From Deltaproteobacteria bacterium (GTDB lineage Bacteria; Desulfobacterota; Syntrophobacteria; Syntrophobacterales; Syntrophobacteraceae), in contig JAAYVE010000053.1 of assembly GCA_012517315.1 (NCBI GenBank), forward strand, positions 62,001-126,000: DNA of 64,000 bases, read 5' to 3'. The notes under the pieces were generated by a model. It searched no databases. It saw nothing but the letters and a program-made list of their open reading frames with translations, and had not been told where the DNA came from. The position numbers and the translations under genes were made by a program. The number at the start of each line of letters is the position of its first letter. Position 1 is the first letter of the stretch. This document shows positions 34,351 through 42,274 of the stretch, one piece after another.

Positions 34351-36243
34351 ATGAGATGGGGCCTTTTCTGGGTGGCTTGTGTCAGTTGGATTGGGGTGGT
34401 CGTGTCAGCGTGGGCGGACGTCTCGCCTCAGCTTTCCCTAGACGGTGAGCAAGCCGTCGTGGAGGTGGACTGCTCCCAAAGCGCAGCAAGGGCCAATCGC
34501 CTGCTCCTGGGACAGAACCTTCCCGTGAGCATATCAGGAATATGGAATTCGGGCGCCAATGGAATCAACGAGGCATGTGAGATCCTGGTGCGAGGAATCG
34601 CGCCATCCGTCATCCGTTTTCCTGGCGGGGGTTTCTCCGACCTCTACATCTGGGAGGACGGCCTTTCCGTGGAGCTTGGCGAAGCTGCAGGGCCGCAGGA
34701 TCGCACTCTTACCCTTTCCGCTGCACCGTCGTGGAAGAGGGGAGGGATGGCGCGGTTTCTGGGGCCTTTGGGGGGGGGGCATGGTGCACCGTTCCGCTTC
34801 CTGGGGACGGAAAAAAATGTCCTGGTGGGGCTGGAGAAGTTGAGCAGGACCTATCCTGCGGGTACTCCCATCAGGATCGACGCCAGGCCTGGACAGCCGA
34901 GATGGTTTCAGAATGCCTTTGGTGTTGCTGAATTGATCCGGGTGAGCGAAATGCTCGGCGCTCAACTGATTCTCACGGTCAATTTTTCGACGGGGATCGA
35001 CCGGCTGGGAAACGTCTCCACCATGGCCTCCCTGGATCAAAGGGTCAAGAGGGCGATGGCGTGGCTGGCGTTCATGAACGGGGATGTCTCGGACCATCGG
35101 TCCCTCGGAAGTGATGCGGAAGGCAACGACTGGAAGACGGTGGGATACTGGGCCGGCAGGAGAGTCGCATCAGGCAGGGCCGAGCCGCTGCGCGTGGTTT
35201 ATTGGGAGGTGGGCAATGAGCTGTTCTTCAAATCGGAAGTGGGGAACACGACCGCAGATCAATACGCGAGAGGCTTTGTGCGGTTTTCGAAAGCCATGAA
35301 GCACATCGACCCCGGCATCAAGCTGGGGGCCTGCGGGATGACCGACCCTTTCGCCTTGGGAGACAATGATCGGCGGAGGCAGTGGAACCGAACCCTGCTT
35401 GAGATAGCCGGGGAGGAAATGGATTTCATGGCGGTGCATCCTTACGATCCCTCTGCATTGAGTTCCCAGGTGTCGTTCCATAGCGAATCGTGGTTCAAAG
35501 GGGTCATGACCGGTGCGAGTCAGGCTTTGGATCGCCTGGAAAAGAATGTTGTCTTGATGCGAGAGTGTGGACCGGTAGGGAAGCAGCTGGAGATCGTCGT
35601 TTCCGAATACGGAATCTGGCCTGCCGATTCCCGGAATCCCAGGGATTTTTCCAACATCGCCAGGGCTGTTCATGATGCGGACCTCCTCATGCATCTTCTG
35701 AAGGAGGGCTGGAGGCTGAGGGTGACCATGGCGACGGGGTGGAATCTCCAAAGCACCACCGAAACAGCGCTCATCCGCCACGATTGGTCCACCGGGAGTT
35801 GTATTTCGCGACCACAATATCATTCGTTCAGAATGGTGCGTCAATTGGCCGAGGGTCGTCAGGTACCGGTCACAGTCCATTGTTCTCCCCTGGATTCATC
35901 CAGATTTGGAAAGCCCGAGGCCGGGAGGGATATCCCGGTACTAGCCGGGGCGGCTTTTCTCGGAGAAGGGGATCTTCTCCGGTTGATGGTGATCAACCGA
36001 CATCTTTCCAAAACGGTTTACGTAAAGCTTTTTCTGAAGAACTGGAAGCCAATGGGAAAGGCGGTGGCCACAGTCTTGTCGGGCCCTTCAGCTTCCGCCC
36101 ACAACGAAGACCTATCGTCTGCGGTGGAACCGACAGTTCAAGAGGTCCATATCCGTCAGGACCCCATCGTCCACTCATTTCCACCCCATTCGGTGACTCT
36201 GATGGAGTTTGAGGCAGAAAGCCGGAGGGAAAACGTCCCATGA
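34351..36243 (+). CDS. Secreted GH51-like glycoside hydrolase (alpha-L-arabinofuranosidase fold)
   Basis: 630 residues from ATG 34351, after a G-rich stretch; ATG 34327 is in frame. A signal peptide is visible (MRWGLFWVACVSWIGVVVSAWA). Clan GH-A features: RFPGGGFSDLYIWEDG, acid/base YWEVGNE (E290) and nucleophile VVSEYG (E419), then a beta-sandwich C-terminus. It probably trims or degrades a polysaccharide in the periplasm or outside, perhaps the one made here. A run of 10 G (34770-34779) inside the gene could allow frame slippage. The substrate is not known. Confidence 0.8.
   Translation: MRWGLFWVACVSWIGVVVSAWADVSPQLSLDGEQAVVEVDCSQSAARANRLLLGQNLPVSISGIWNSGANGINEACEILVRGIAPSVIRFPGGGFSDLYIWEDGLSVELGEAAGPQDRTLTLSAAPSWKRGGMARFLGPLGGGHGAPFRFLGTEKNVLVGLEKLSRTYPAGTPIRIDARPGQPRWFQNAFGVAELIRVSEMLGAQLILTVNFSTGIDRLGNVSTMASLDQRVKRAMAWLAFMNGDVSDHRSLGSDAEGNDWKTVGYWAGRRVASGRAEPLRVVYWEVGNELFFKSEVGNTTADQYARGFVRFSKAMKHIDPGIKLGACGMTDPFALGDNDRRRQWNRTLLEIAGEEMDFMAVHPYDPSALSSQVSFHSESWFKGVMTGASQALDRLEKNVVLMRECGPVGKQLEIVVSEYGIWPADSRNPRDFSNIARAVHDADLLMHLLKEGWRLRVTMATGWNLQSTTETALIRHDWSTGSCISRPQYHSFRMVRQLAEGRQVPVTVHCSPLDSSRFGKPEAGRDIPVLAGAAFLGEGDLLRLMVINRHLSKTVYVKLFLKNWKPMGKAVATVLSGPSASAHNEDLSSAVEPTVQEVHIRQDPIVHSFPPHSVTLMEFEAESRRENVP
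34770..34779 (+). repeat. G10 homopolymer inside the GH51-like gene
   Basis: Ten consecutive G encode Leu-Gly-Gly-Gly in frame. One base gained or lost would truncate the protein early, so this is a possible phase-variation site. Shorter G8 tracts occur at 29033-29040, 34139-34146, 36875-36882 and 43449-43456 in neighbouring genes. Confidence 0.6.
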
Positions 36244-37520
36244 AGAGACACGCAGGGGATGGTAACGGCGGCCAGAGGGCTGCTCAAGCAATTCCCTCGA
36301 ACCTTCGCGTTGGGTACCTGGGCCGCGTCCTCCCCGTTTTGACCGAGACTTTCGTCATCAGAGAAGCCGCAGCCCTGAAACGTCTAGGCCTTTCCATCGA
36401 ACTGTTCAGCATCTACCCTCCGGATCCGGCCTGCCGCCACCCTGAAATGCCCCAGGCAGCCAGTTTGGCCCACACGATTTTTCAGCCGGGCTCCATTCCT
36501 TTCTGGGCAGCCCACCTCAGATTTCTTAGAGACAATCCGGCTGGTTACGCAGAAATCCTCCGTGGGTTTGTCCTACGGTCCCGGGAGTGTGGGGCACGCC
36601 GATGGAGAACTGCGGCTCATTTTGTCATGGCTCCTCACGCTGCCTGGTTATTGAAAAAGCATGCCGTGACACACGTCCATGCCCATTTCGCCAACGTGGC
36701 GGCCAGCGTCGCCATGATGGCAGCCCGTCTGGCGAGCATTTCCTTCAGTTTCACCGTTCACGCCTACGACCTCTTCGTGGACGATCTCCTCATGAACGAG
36801 AAGCTTCGAAATGCCAAGTTCGTGGTCACGTGCAGTCGCTTCAACGCTGAATACCTGAGGGAGGGTTATCCGGCGGGGGGGGCGGCAAATATTGCGGTCG
36901 TCCACTATGGGATCGATCCTGATCGATTTCCCGTCCCCAGGAGGTGTCCATCGCCTCCCCACATCGTTTTGGCCGTTGGGCGGCTTGTGGAAACCAAAGG
37001 GTTTCATACCCTGATCGAAGCCTGCGCCATTCTCAAGGAACGGAATTTCCCCATTCGGTGTGTTCTGGTAGGGGGTGGGGAGAAAGAGTCTTGCCTTCGA
37101 TCCCTTGCTGCGAAAAGGGGAGTTGAACCGGAAGTGGTTTTCACCGGGGCGTTGGAACCCACCGAGATGCTCGAAGAGTATCACCGGGCGCACTGCTTGG
37201 TCATGCCCTCGTGTGTCCGCGGAAATGACCGGGACGGCATGCCCAATGTCCTCATAGAGGCCATGGCCACCGGGCTTCCCGTCATTGCCACCCGGGTTTC
37301 GGGAATTCCGGAACTGGTGAGAGACGGAGAGACAGGTCTCATGGTAGAACCCGACGACCCGGCATCCCTGGCGCAAACCATGGAAAGGCTGTTGCGGGAC
37401 GCGCCCCTCATGGAACGACTGGGGCAAGCCGGGCGAGAACTGGTGTTGGCGGAGTTCCACATCGAGGGGAGTGCCAGGCGTCTCATGGAACTCTTTGCCG
37501 TGTCGAAAAGAAGGCGGTAG
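36240..37520 (+). CDS. Glycosyltransferase family 4 (GT-B)
   Basis: 426 residues. Retaining GT4 features: C-terminal Glycos_transf_1 region with VGRLVETKGF, and the EX7E-type motif around NVLIEAMATGLPVIAT followed by SGIPELV. The N-terminal half is acceptor-side and starts with LRVGYLGRVLPVLTETFV. Adds a sugar to the lipid-linked repeat unit; substrates unknown. ATG 36240 overlaps the stop of the previous gene. A G8 tract lies at 36875-36882. Confidence 0.9.
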   Translation: MKRHAGDGNGGQRAAQAIPSNLRVGYLGRVLPVLTETFVIREAAALKRLGLSIELFSIYPPDPACRHPEMPQAASLAHTIFQPGSIPFWAAHLRFLRDNPAGYAEILRGFVLRSRECGARRWRTAAHFVMAPHAAWLLKKHAVTHVHAHFANVAASVAMMAARLASISFSFTVHAYDLFVDDLLMNEKLRNAKFVVTCSRFNAEYLREGYPAGGAANIAVVHYGIDPDRFPVPRRCPSPPHIVLAVGRLVETKGFHTLIEACAILKERNFPIRCVLVGGGEKESCLRSLAAKRGVEPEVVFTGALEPTEMLEEYHRAHCLVMPSCVRGNDRDGMPNVLIEAMATGLPVIATRVSGIPELVRDGETGLMVEPDDPASLAQTMERLLRDAPLMERLGQAGRELVLAEFHIEGSARRLMELFAVSKRRR

Positions 37521-37532
37521 GGGATTGGGATC

Positions 37533-39434
37533 GTGTGCGGCATCTGTGGCATTATCCGATGGGATGGGGAGCCTGTGGATGAGGGTTGCGTCCGGCAAAT
37601 GACCAGTCTGCTGTTCCACAGGGGACCCGACGACGAAGGTTTCCACATCTCCGGCGAAGTGGGTCTCGGGTTCCGGAGACTCAGCATCATCGACCTGTCG
37701 GGGGGCCGTCAGCCCATGACCAACGAGGACGGCACGGTCCATGTGGTATTCAACGGGGAAATCTATAATTTCAAGAACCTGAGGGATCAGTTGGAACGGA
37801 GGGGTCACGCGTTTCGCACCGTATCCGACACGGAGTCCCTTCTACACGGGTATGAAGAGTGGGGAGAAGATGTGGTGCATCGGCTGCAGGGCATGTTTGC
37901 TTTTGCGGTTTGGGATGCACGGCGAAGGAGACTCTTCATGGCAAGGGATCGGTTGGGCATCAAACCGCTCTTCTACGCCCCTTTGCCGGGCGCCATCGCC
38001 TTTGCTTCGGAAATCAAGTGTCTCCTGAAGGTTCCCGGAGTCGACCGCGCATTGAACACAAGGGCCGTGCTCGACTACTTTTCCCTCCTTTACATCCCCA
38101 CCCGCCGACGAATCTACGAGGGCATCGAGCAGCTCATGCCGGGAGAATTCCTGACGGCGGCCGATGGAAGGGTACGGGTGAGCCTCTATTGGCAGCCACA
38201 ATGGCGGCCCCAGGCGGCATTGACCGGTGAGGATTGGTGCAGAGCCCTGCAGGAACAGCTTCACCGGTCCGTGGAGGCTCACCTGGTCGCCGATGTGCCG
38301 GTGGGTATCTGGCTTTCAGGGGGGATCGATTCCAGCGCCGTCGCAGCAGCCATGCGGCATGTCCTGTCGGGGGAAGTCCTGAGTTTCAGCGCGGGATTCG
38401 ATGTGCCCGGCTACGATGAGACCGCCCATGCCCTGGCCGTGAGCCGTCATCTGGGGACGAGGCACGAGATGCTTCCCATGGATGCTTCCACCCTTGATCG
38501 GCTTCCACAACTACTTTGGTTCCTGGATGAACCGTTTGCGGATCCGACGATTTTGCCTACGTATCTCCTTTCTCGACGCACCCGGGAGAGGGTGAAAGTC
38601 GTATTGAGCGGTGAAGGGGGAGATGAACTCTTCGGCGGTTACACCCACTACCAGGGGATGCAGTTGAACCGCATCCTGGGCTCCATCCCGTCTTGCATCC
38701 GAAAGGAGGCTGTCAGGCTCTGCAGGAAGCTGCGTCTCCGCGAGAACGGCGTTTCCGGGTATCGGCTCCATCGCCTGGAACGTGTCTTGGAAAGTTCTCT
38801 CCACCCTCCCTTTGAAGATTTCCTTCAGAAAATCGGGGTGTTCAGCGGAGACGAGATGAGGAGCCTATTCACGGGCGATTTCCTGGGTGATCTGGAAGAC
38901 TTCGCGCTCATGGAGCCGATGCGGGAGGGCGGGGACCTCCAAACGGAAAAGGATCCCATCGCTCGAGCGCTCATGGCCGACCTCCGTGTGTACTTGCCCG
39001 GGGACATGCTGACCAAGGTAGATCGGATGAGCATGGCTTGCTCACTGGAAGTGCGCGTCCCCCTGCTGGATCATGCCCTTGTGGAGTTGGCTCTTTCCAT
39101 TCCCATGACTTGGAAGATTCGAGGGATGCAGACCAAATACATCCTGCGCCGTACCGTATGGCCTTGGCTGCCGCGTCACATCGTACGGAGGCCGAAAAGA
39201 GGATTCAATCCGCCCCTTCAATTTTGGCTCCGGGCGAATCTATGGGAATATGCACGGGAGTGCCGCATGGTGGAAACCTTAGGAGGCACGGGCATGTTCC
39301 ATGCTGATTACATCCGGAGACTCATGGCTGAGCACATTGGGAAGCAAAGCGACCATGGGCGAAAACTATGGTCTTTGCTTGTCTTTTCCGTCTGGTGGCA
39401 AAGGGTGCGCGATGGAAGGGGGGAGACGACGTGA
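37533..39434 (+). CDS. Asparagine synthase-like glutamine amidotransferase
   Basis: 633 residues. The GTG start directly gives MCGICG, with Cys2 as the glutaminase nucleophile after Met removal; this fixes the start. N-terminal Ntn-hydrolase domain (RGPDDEG, NGEIYNF), then the ATP-pyrophosphatase domain with LSGGIDSS and GEGGDELFGGY. Members within surface polysaccharide clusters often amidate a sugar acid rather than make asparagine, which is a reasonable inference here. Confidence 0.9.
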   Translation: MCGICGIIRWDGEPVDEGCVRQMTSLLFHRGPDDEGFHISGEVGLGFRRLSIIDLSGGRQPMTNEDGTVHVVFNGEIYNFKNLRDQLERRGHAFRTVSDTESLLHGYEEWGEDVVHRLQGMFAFAVWDARRRRLFMARDRLGIKPLFYAPLPGAIAFASEIKCLLKVPGVDRALNTRAVLDYFSLLYIPTRRRIYEGIEQLMPGEFLTAADGRVRVSLYWQPQWRPQAALTGEDWCRALQEQLHRSVEAHLVADVPVGIWLSGGIDSSAVAAAMRHVLSGEVLSFSAGFDVPGYDETAHALAVSRHLGTRHEMLPMDASTLDRLPQLLWFLDEPFADPTILPTYLLSRRTRERVKVVLSGEGGDELFGGYTHYQGMQLNRILGSIPSCIRKEAVRLCRKLRLRENGVSGYRLHRLERVLESSLHPPFEDFLQKIGVFSGDEMRSLFTGDFLGDLEDFALMEPMREGGDLQTEKDPIARALMADLRVYLPGDMLTKVDRMSMACSLEVRVPLLDHALVELALSIPMTWKIRGMQTKYILRRTVWPWLPRHIVRRPKRGFNPPLQFWLRANLWEYARECRMVETLGGTGMFHADYIRRLMAEHIGKQSDHGRKLWSLLVFSVWWQRVRDGRGETT

Positions 39435-40297
39435 AGCACAGGCTCGTTGTGATTACGCCATGCCGTGATGAATCCGCTTACCTCCCGGCGATCCTGCGAT
39501 CCATAACGTTCCAGACTTCACCCCCGCACCGATGGATCATTGTGGATGACGGCAGCAAAGATGGCAGTGCCGAAATCATTTCTCGATGGATGCAGGAGTA
39601 TCCCTGGATCGAACTGCTGAACAGGGACAATCGCGGCCCCAGGCAGCTGGGCCCGGGGGTTGTGGCTGCGTTTCGGGATGGTTTGAGACATCTCGGAAAG
39701 GATCCTTTCGATATCGTCGCCAAGGTGGATGCCGATCTCGAATTTGCACCCGACACCTTCTCGAGGATTCTCGCCCATTTCCAAAACCCGACGGTGGGCA
39801 TGGCGAGTGGCACCACTTATCTCAAAACGAAAGGTGGCCTCGTTTCAGAGCGCCACGCCCCCTATTTCGTGCCCGGCCAAGCCAAGTTCTACCGGAGGGC
39901 ATGCTTCGAGCAGATTGGAGGGCTTCGCTCCGTCTACGGATGGGACATCATCGATCAGATCGACGCCAGGAGACATGGATGGGTCACTTTGCGCGACCCG
40001 GATATACCGATCATTCACCATCGTCTCCAGGGGTCCACCTTCGGTCCCGTCAAAGGCAGGGTCATCTGGGGATGGGGTGCCAGTGCCATTGGAAGCCATC
40101 CCCTTTTCGCCGTCTGCCGAGGTCTTTATAGGATGGTGGAGAGGCCATGGTTCATCGGTGGGTTGGCTTTTCTGTGGGGCTACTTTTCAGGATGCCTTGA
40201 CCGAAAACTGGAACGCGTGCGAGACCCGGAATTGATCCGTTATGTCAGGAGAGAACAAGTCCATCGACTGCTCCACGGCAATCGCCTCCCCGACTGA
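39431..40297 (+). CDS. Glycosyltransferase family 2
   Basis: 288 residues from GTG 39431, which overlaps the previous stop (GTGA) and follows GGGGGGAG. GT-A fold: VVITPCRDESAYLPAIL, WIIVDDGSKDGS and the DXD-type VAKVDADLEF. A C-terminal hydrophobic segment (PWFIGGLAFLWGYFSGCL) suggests peripheral membrane anchoring. An inverting transferase with unknown donor. Confidence 0.88.
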   Translation: MKHRLVVITPCRDESAYLPAILRSITFQTSPPHRWIIVDDGSKDGSAEIISRWMQEYPWIELLNRDNRGPRQLGPGVVAAFRDGLRHLGKDPFDIVAKVDADLEFAPDTFSRILAHFQNPTVGMASGTTYLKTKGGLVSERHAPYFVPGQAKFYRRACFEQIGGLRSVYGWDIIDQIDARRHGWVTLRDPDIPIIHHRLQGSTFGPVKGRVIWGWGASAIGSHPLFAVCRGLYRMVERPWFIGGLAFLWGYFSGCLDRKLERVRDPELIRYVRREQVHRLLHGNRLPD

Positions 40298-40309
40298 GGA
40301 TGATGATCC

Positions 40310-41059
40310 ATGATTCCAGCAAGGAGAGTGGATGTTCTTGGACTACCCATCCATGCCCTGACAAGGGCGGCTTTTCTCGGACTGCTTGACGAAAGCCTTG
40401 CGGCTGGGTCCGGGAGGACATTCATCGGTGTCAACGCCCATTCCCTTCGCTTGGCCCTCGACGATTCCCTCTACTTCAGGATCCTTCAGGAAGCGGATAT
40501 CCTCTACGCTGAAGGAGCTTCCATCGTTTTTGCGTCGTGCCTCCTCGGAGGAATTCTTCCCGCCAAGCTCACTACCACCGACCTTTGGCCCCTTTGCTGC
40601 GAACTCGCCGTCGAGAGAGGATACGCCATGTTTCTGCTGGGAGGGGAGCCAGGACTGGCGCAGGAGGCGGCTGCAGCCACCCGACGAAGGTGGCCGGGCA
40701 TCCGGATTGCCGGAACATTCCATGGCTATTTCCACGGGGAGGACGAAGAGGTCGTCCGGGCCGTCAATCAGGCACGCCCCGACCTCTTATGGGTGGGGAT
40801 GGGGGAACCTCGCCAGGCTATCTGGGCTCAATCCCACAAGAAAATGCTGCACGTGGGAGCGATCCTCACCTGCGGCGGGATGTTCCGCCTCATCGCGGGG
40901 ACCCAGCGGCGCCCCGCATCCCTCCTTCATGCGACTGGTTTCGAATGGCTGGGCAGGATCATGCAGGAACCGGCTGTGTGGCGCCGGTACGCAAGGGATT
41001 TTCCATTCCTTGGTTTTAGACTCTTTCGGGAGTTGCTTTTCCGCGGTTGGTCCCGTTGA
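40310..41059 (+). CDS. WecG/TagA/CpsF family glycosyltransferase
   Basis: 249 residues. Family features: VLGLPIHALTRAAFL at the start, FIGVNAHSLRLALDD, AEGASIVFASCLLGG, LLGGEPGLAQEAA, DLLWVGMGEPRQAIW and the CGGMFRLIAGTQRRP block near the end. GT26 enzymes add ManNAc-type sugars to polyprenyl-diphospho-GlcNAc as the second step of assembly. Here it likely acts after the initiating transferase at 26149. Confidence 0.9.
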   Translation: MIPARRVDVLGLPIHALTRAAFLGLLDESLAAGSGRTFIGVNAHSLRLALDDSLYFRILQEADILYAEGASIVFASCLLGGILPAKLTTTDLWPLCCELAVERGYAMFLLGGEPGLAQEAAAATRRRWPGIRIAGTFHGYFHGEDEEVVRAVNQARPDLLWVGMGEPRQAIWAQSHKKMLHVGAILTCGGMFRLIAGTQRRPASLLHATGFEWLGRIMQEPAVWRRYARDFPFLGFRLFRELLFRGWSR

Positions 41060-41083
41060 AGTTTTTCCGAAGGGGGAACGCTC

Positions 41084-42274
41084 ATGCGGGTTGCGTTCTT
41101 CAATTACCACCACGACATCACAGGCAGCGCCCGGGGGGCTGCGGCGCAACTGCGTTCCCTCACCCGTGCACTGGAGCGCAGAGGGCACAGGGTCGACCTG
41201 CTCTTTCGATCGGCCGCGAAGGAGCGCCTTGACCCTGCACAAATGAGTGGTTTGAAGCAGCGGAGGCATCCTCTTGTCCGCCGTTTTGCACACGTTCCCA
41301 GACTTTTGATGCGCAACGTCGTCTTCCTGTACGAAGAGCTTCAGATCCTCGAAAGCTTGCGTCCTGACGTCGTCCTCGCCGTCCACCAGTACTGTAACAT
41401 CGCTCCCCTGTTGGCCTCGCGGAGAAAGGGGATCCCTTTTGTCCTGTTCGTGGAGACGCCGATGGTTTACGAGTATTCCCTGTTCTACAGGCAGTATCAC
41501 GCGTACCCGGCAATCGGCGGGCGAATGGAACGCTATGTTGTGGACTATGCGGATGCGGTGGTTTGTATCTCGGAAATCCTCAAAGGCTATCTCGTCGGGG
41601 GCGGTGCCTCTGCTGTAAGGATTCACGTGATTCCAAACGGGGTCGACGCCACGTGTTTCCGCCCTCAGCCTCCGGATGCGGGTGTTGTGAACCGCCTCCG
41701 GCTTTGGGGAAAAATGGTGGTGGGCTTTGTGGGAACGTTCCAATTCTTCCCTCCTGTCGGCTGGTTCGTGGACGTGGCGGAAACCGTGTTTAGAAGGGTT
41801 CCACAGGTGGTATTCCTGATGGTGGGTTCGGGTGAACCGGCAGAATGCATTCGAAGGGAGGCCTTGCGAAGGGGAGTGGAAAGACAGTTCCGTTTCACCG
41901 GGCCCTTGGATCATGCGGAAATCCCCGCACATCTCAGTGTCATGCACGTGACTGTCTGTCCGTATCGGGGGGATTATCTTTTTTACGGTTCCGCCCTCAA
42001 ACCTCTTGAGTATATGGCTGCAGGCAGGGCCCTGGTTGCGCCCCGCCTTGGCCAGATCAAGGAACTGGTGCACCACGGCACCAATGGGATTCTCTACGAC
42101 TGGGACGATGGCCGTGCCATGAGCACCGCCATCATTGCTCTTTTGGAAGACGCCGATCTGAGAGACCGCCTGGGCCGCAACGCCCGCAGGGCCATTGAGC
42201 AGGGTTGGACATGGGACATTCAGGCCGCTCGCCTGGAGACGGTTCTGAAGGAAGCCGCGCAGAGAAGGCGCTGA
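41084..42274 (+). CDS. Glycosyltransferase family 4 (GT-B)
   Basis: 396 residues. N-terminal acceptor domain (MRVAFFNYHHDITGSARGAAAQL), then the Glycos_transf_1 domain with VGFVGTFQFFPPVGWFV, RFTGPLDHAEIPAHLS and KPLEYMAAGRALVAPRLG, carrying the EX7E-type glutamate. ATG 41084 follows GGGGGAA. Donor and acceptor unknown. Confidence 0.88.
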   Translation: MRVAFFNYHHDITGSARGAAAQLRSLTRALERRGHRVDLLFRSAAKERLDPAQMSGLKQRRHPLVRRFAHVPRLLMRNVVFLYEELQILESLRPDVVLAVHQYCNIAPLLASRRKGIPFVLFVETPMVYEYSLFYRQYHAYPAIGGRMERYVVDYADAVVCISEILKGYLVGGGASAVRIHVIPNGVDATCFRPQPPDAGVVNRLRLWGKMVVGFVGTFQFFPPVGWFVDVAETVFRRVPQVVFLMVGSGEPAECIRREALRRGVERQFRFTGPLDHAEIPAHLSVMHVTVCPYRGDYLFYGSALKPLEYMAAGRALVAPRLGQIKELVHHGTNGILYDWDDGRAMSTAIIALLEDADLRDRLGRNARRAIEQGWTWDIQAARLETVLKEAAQRRR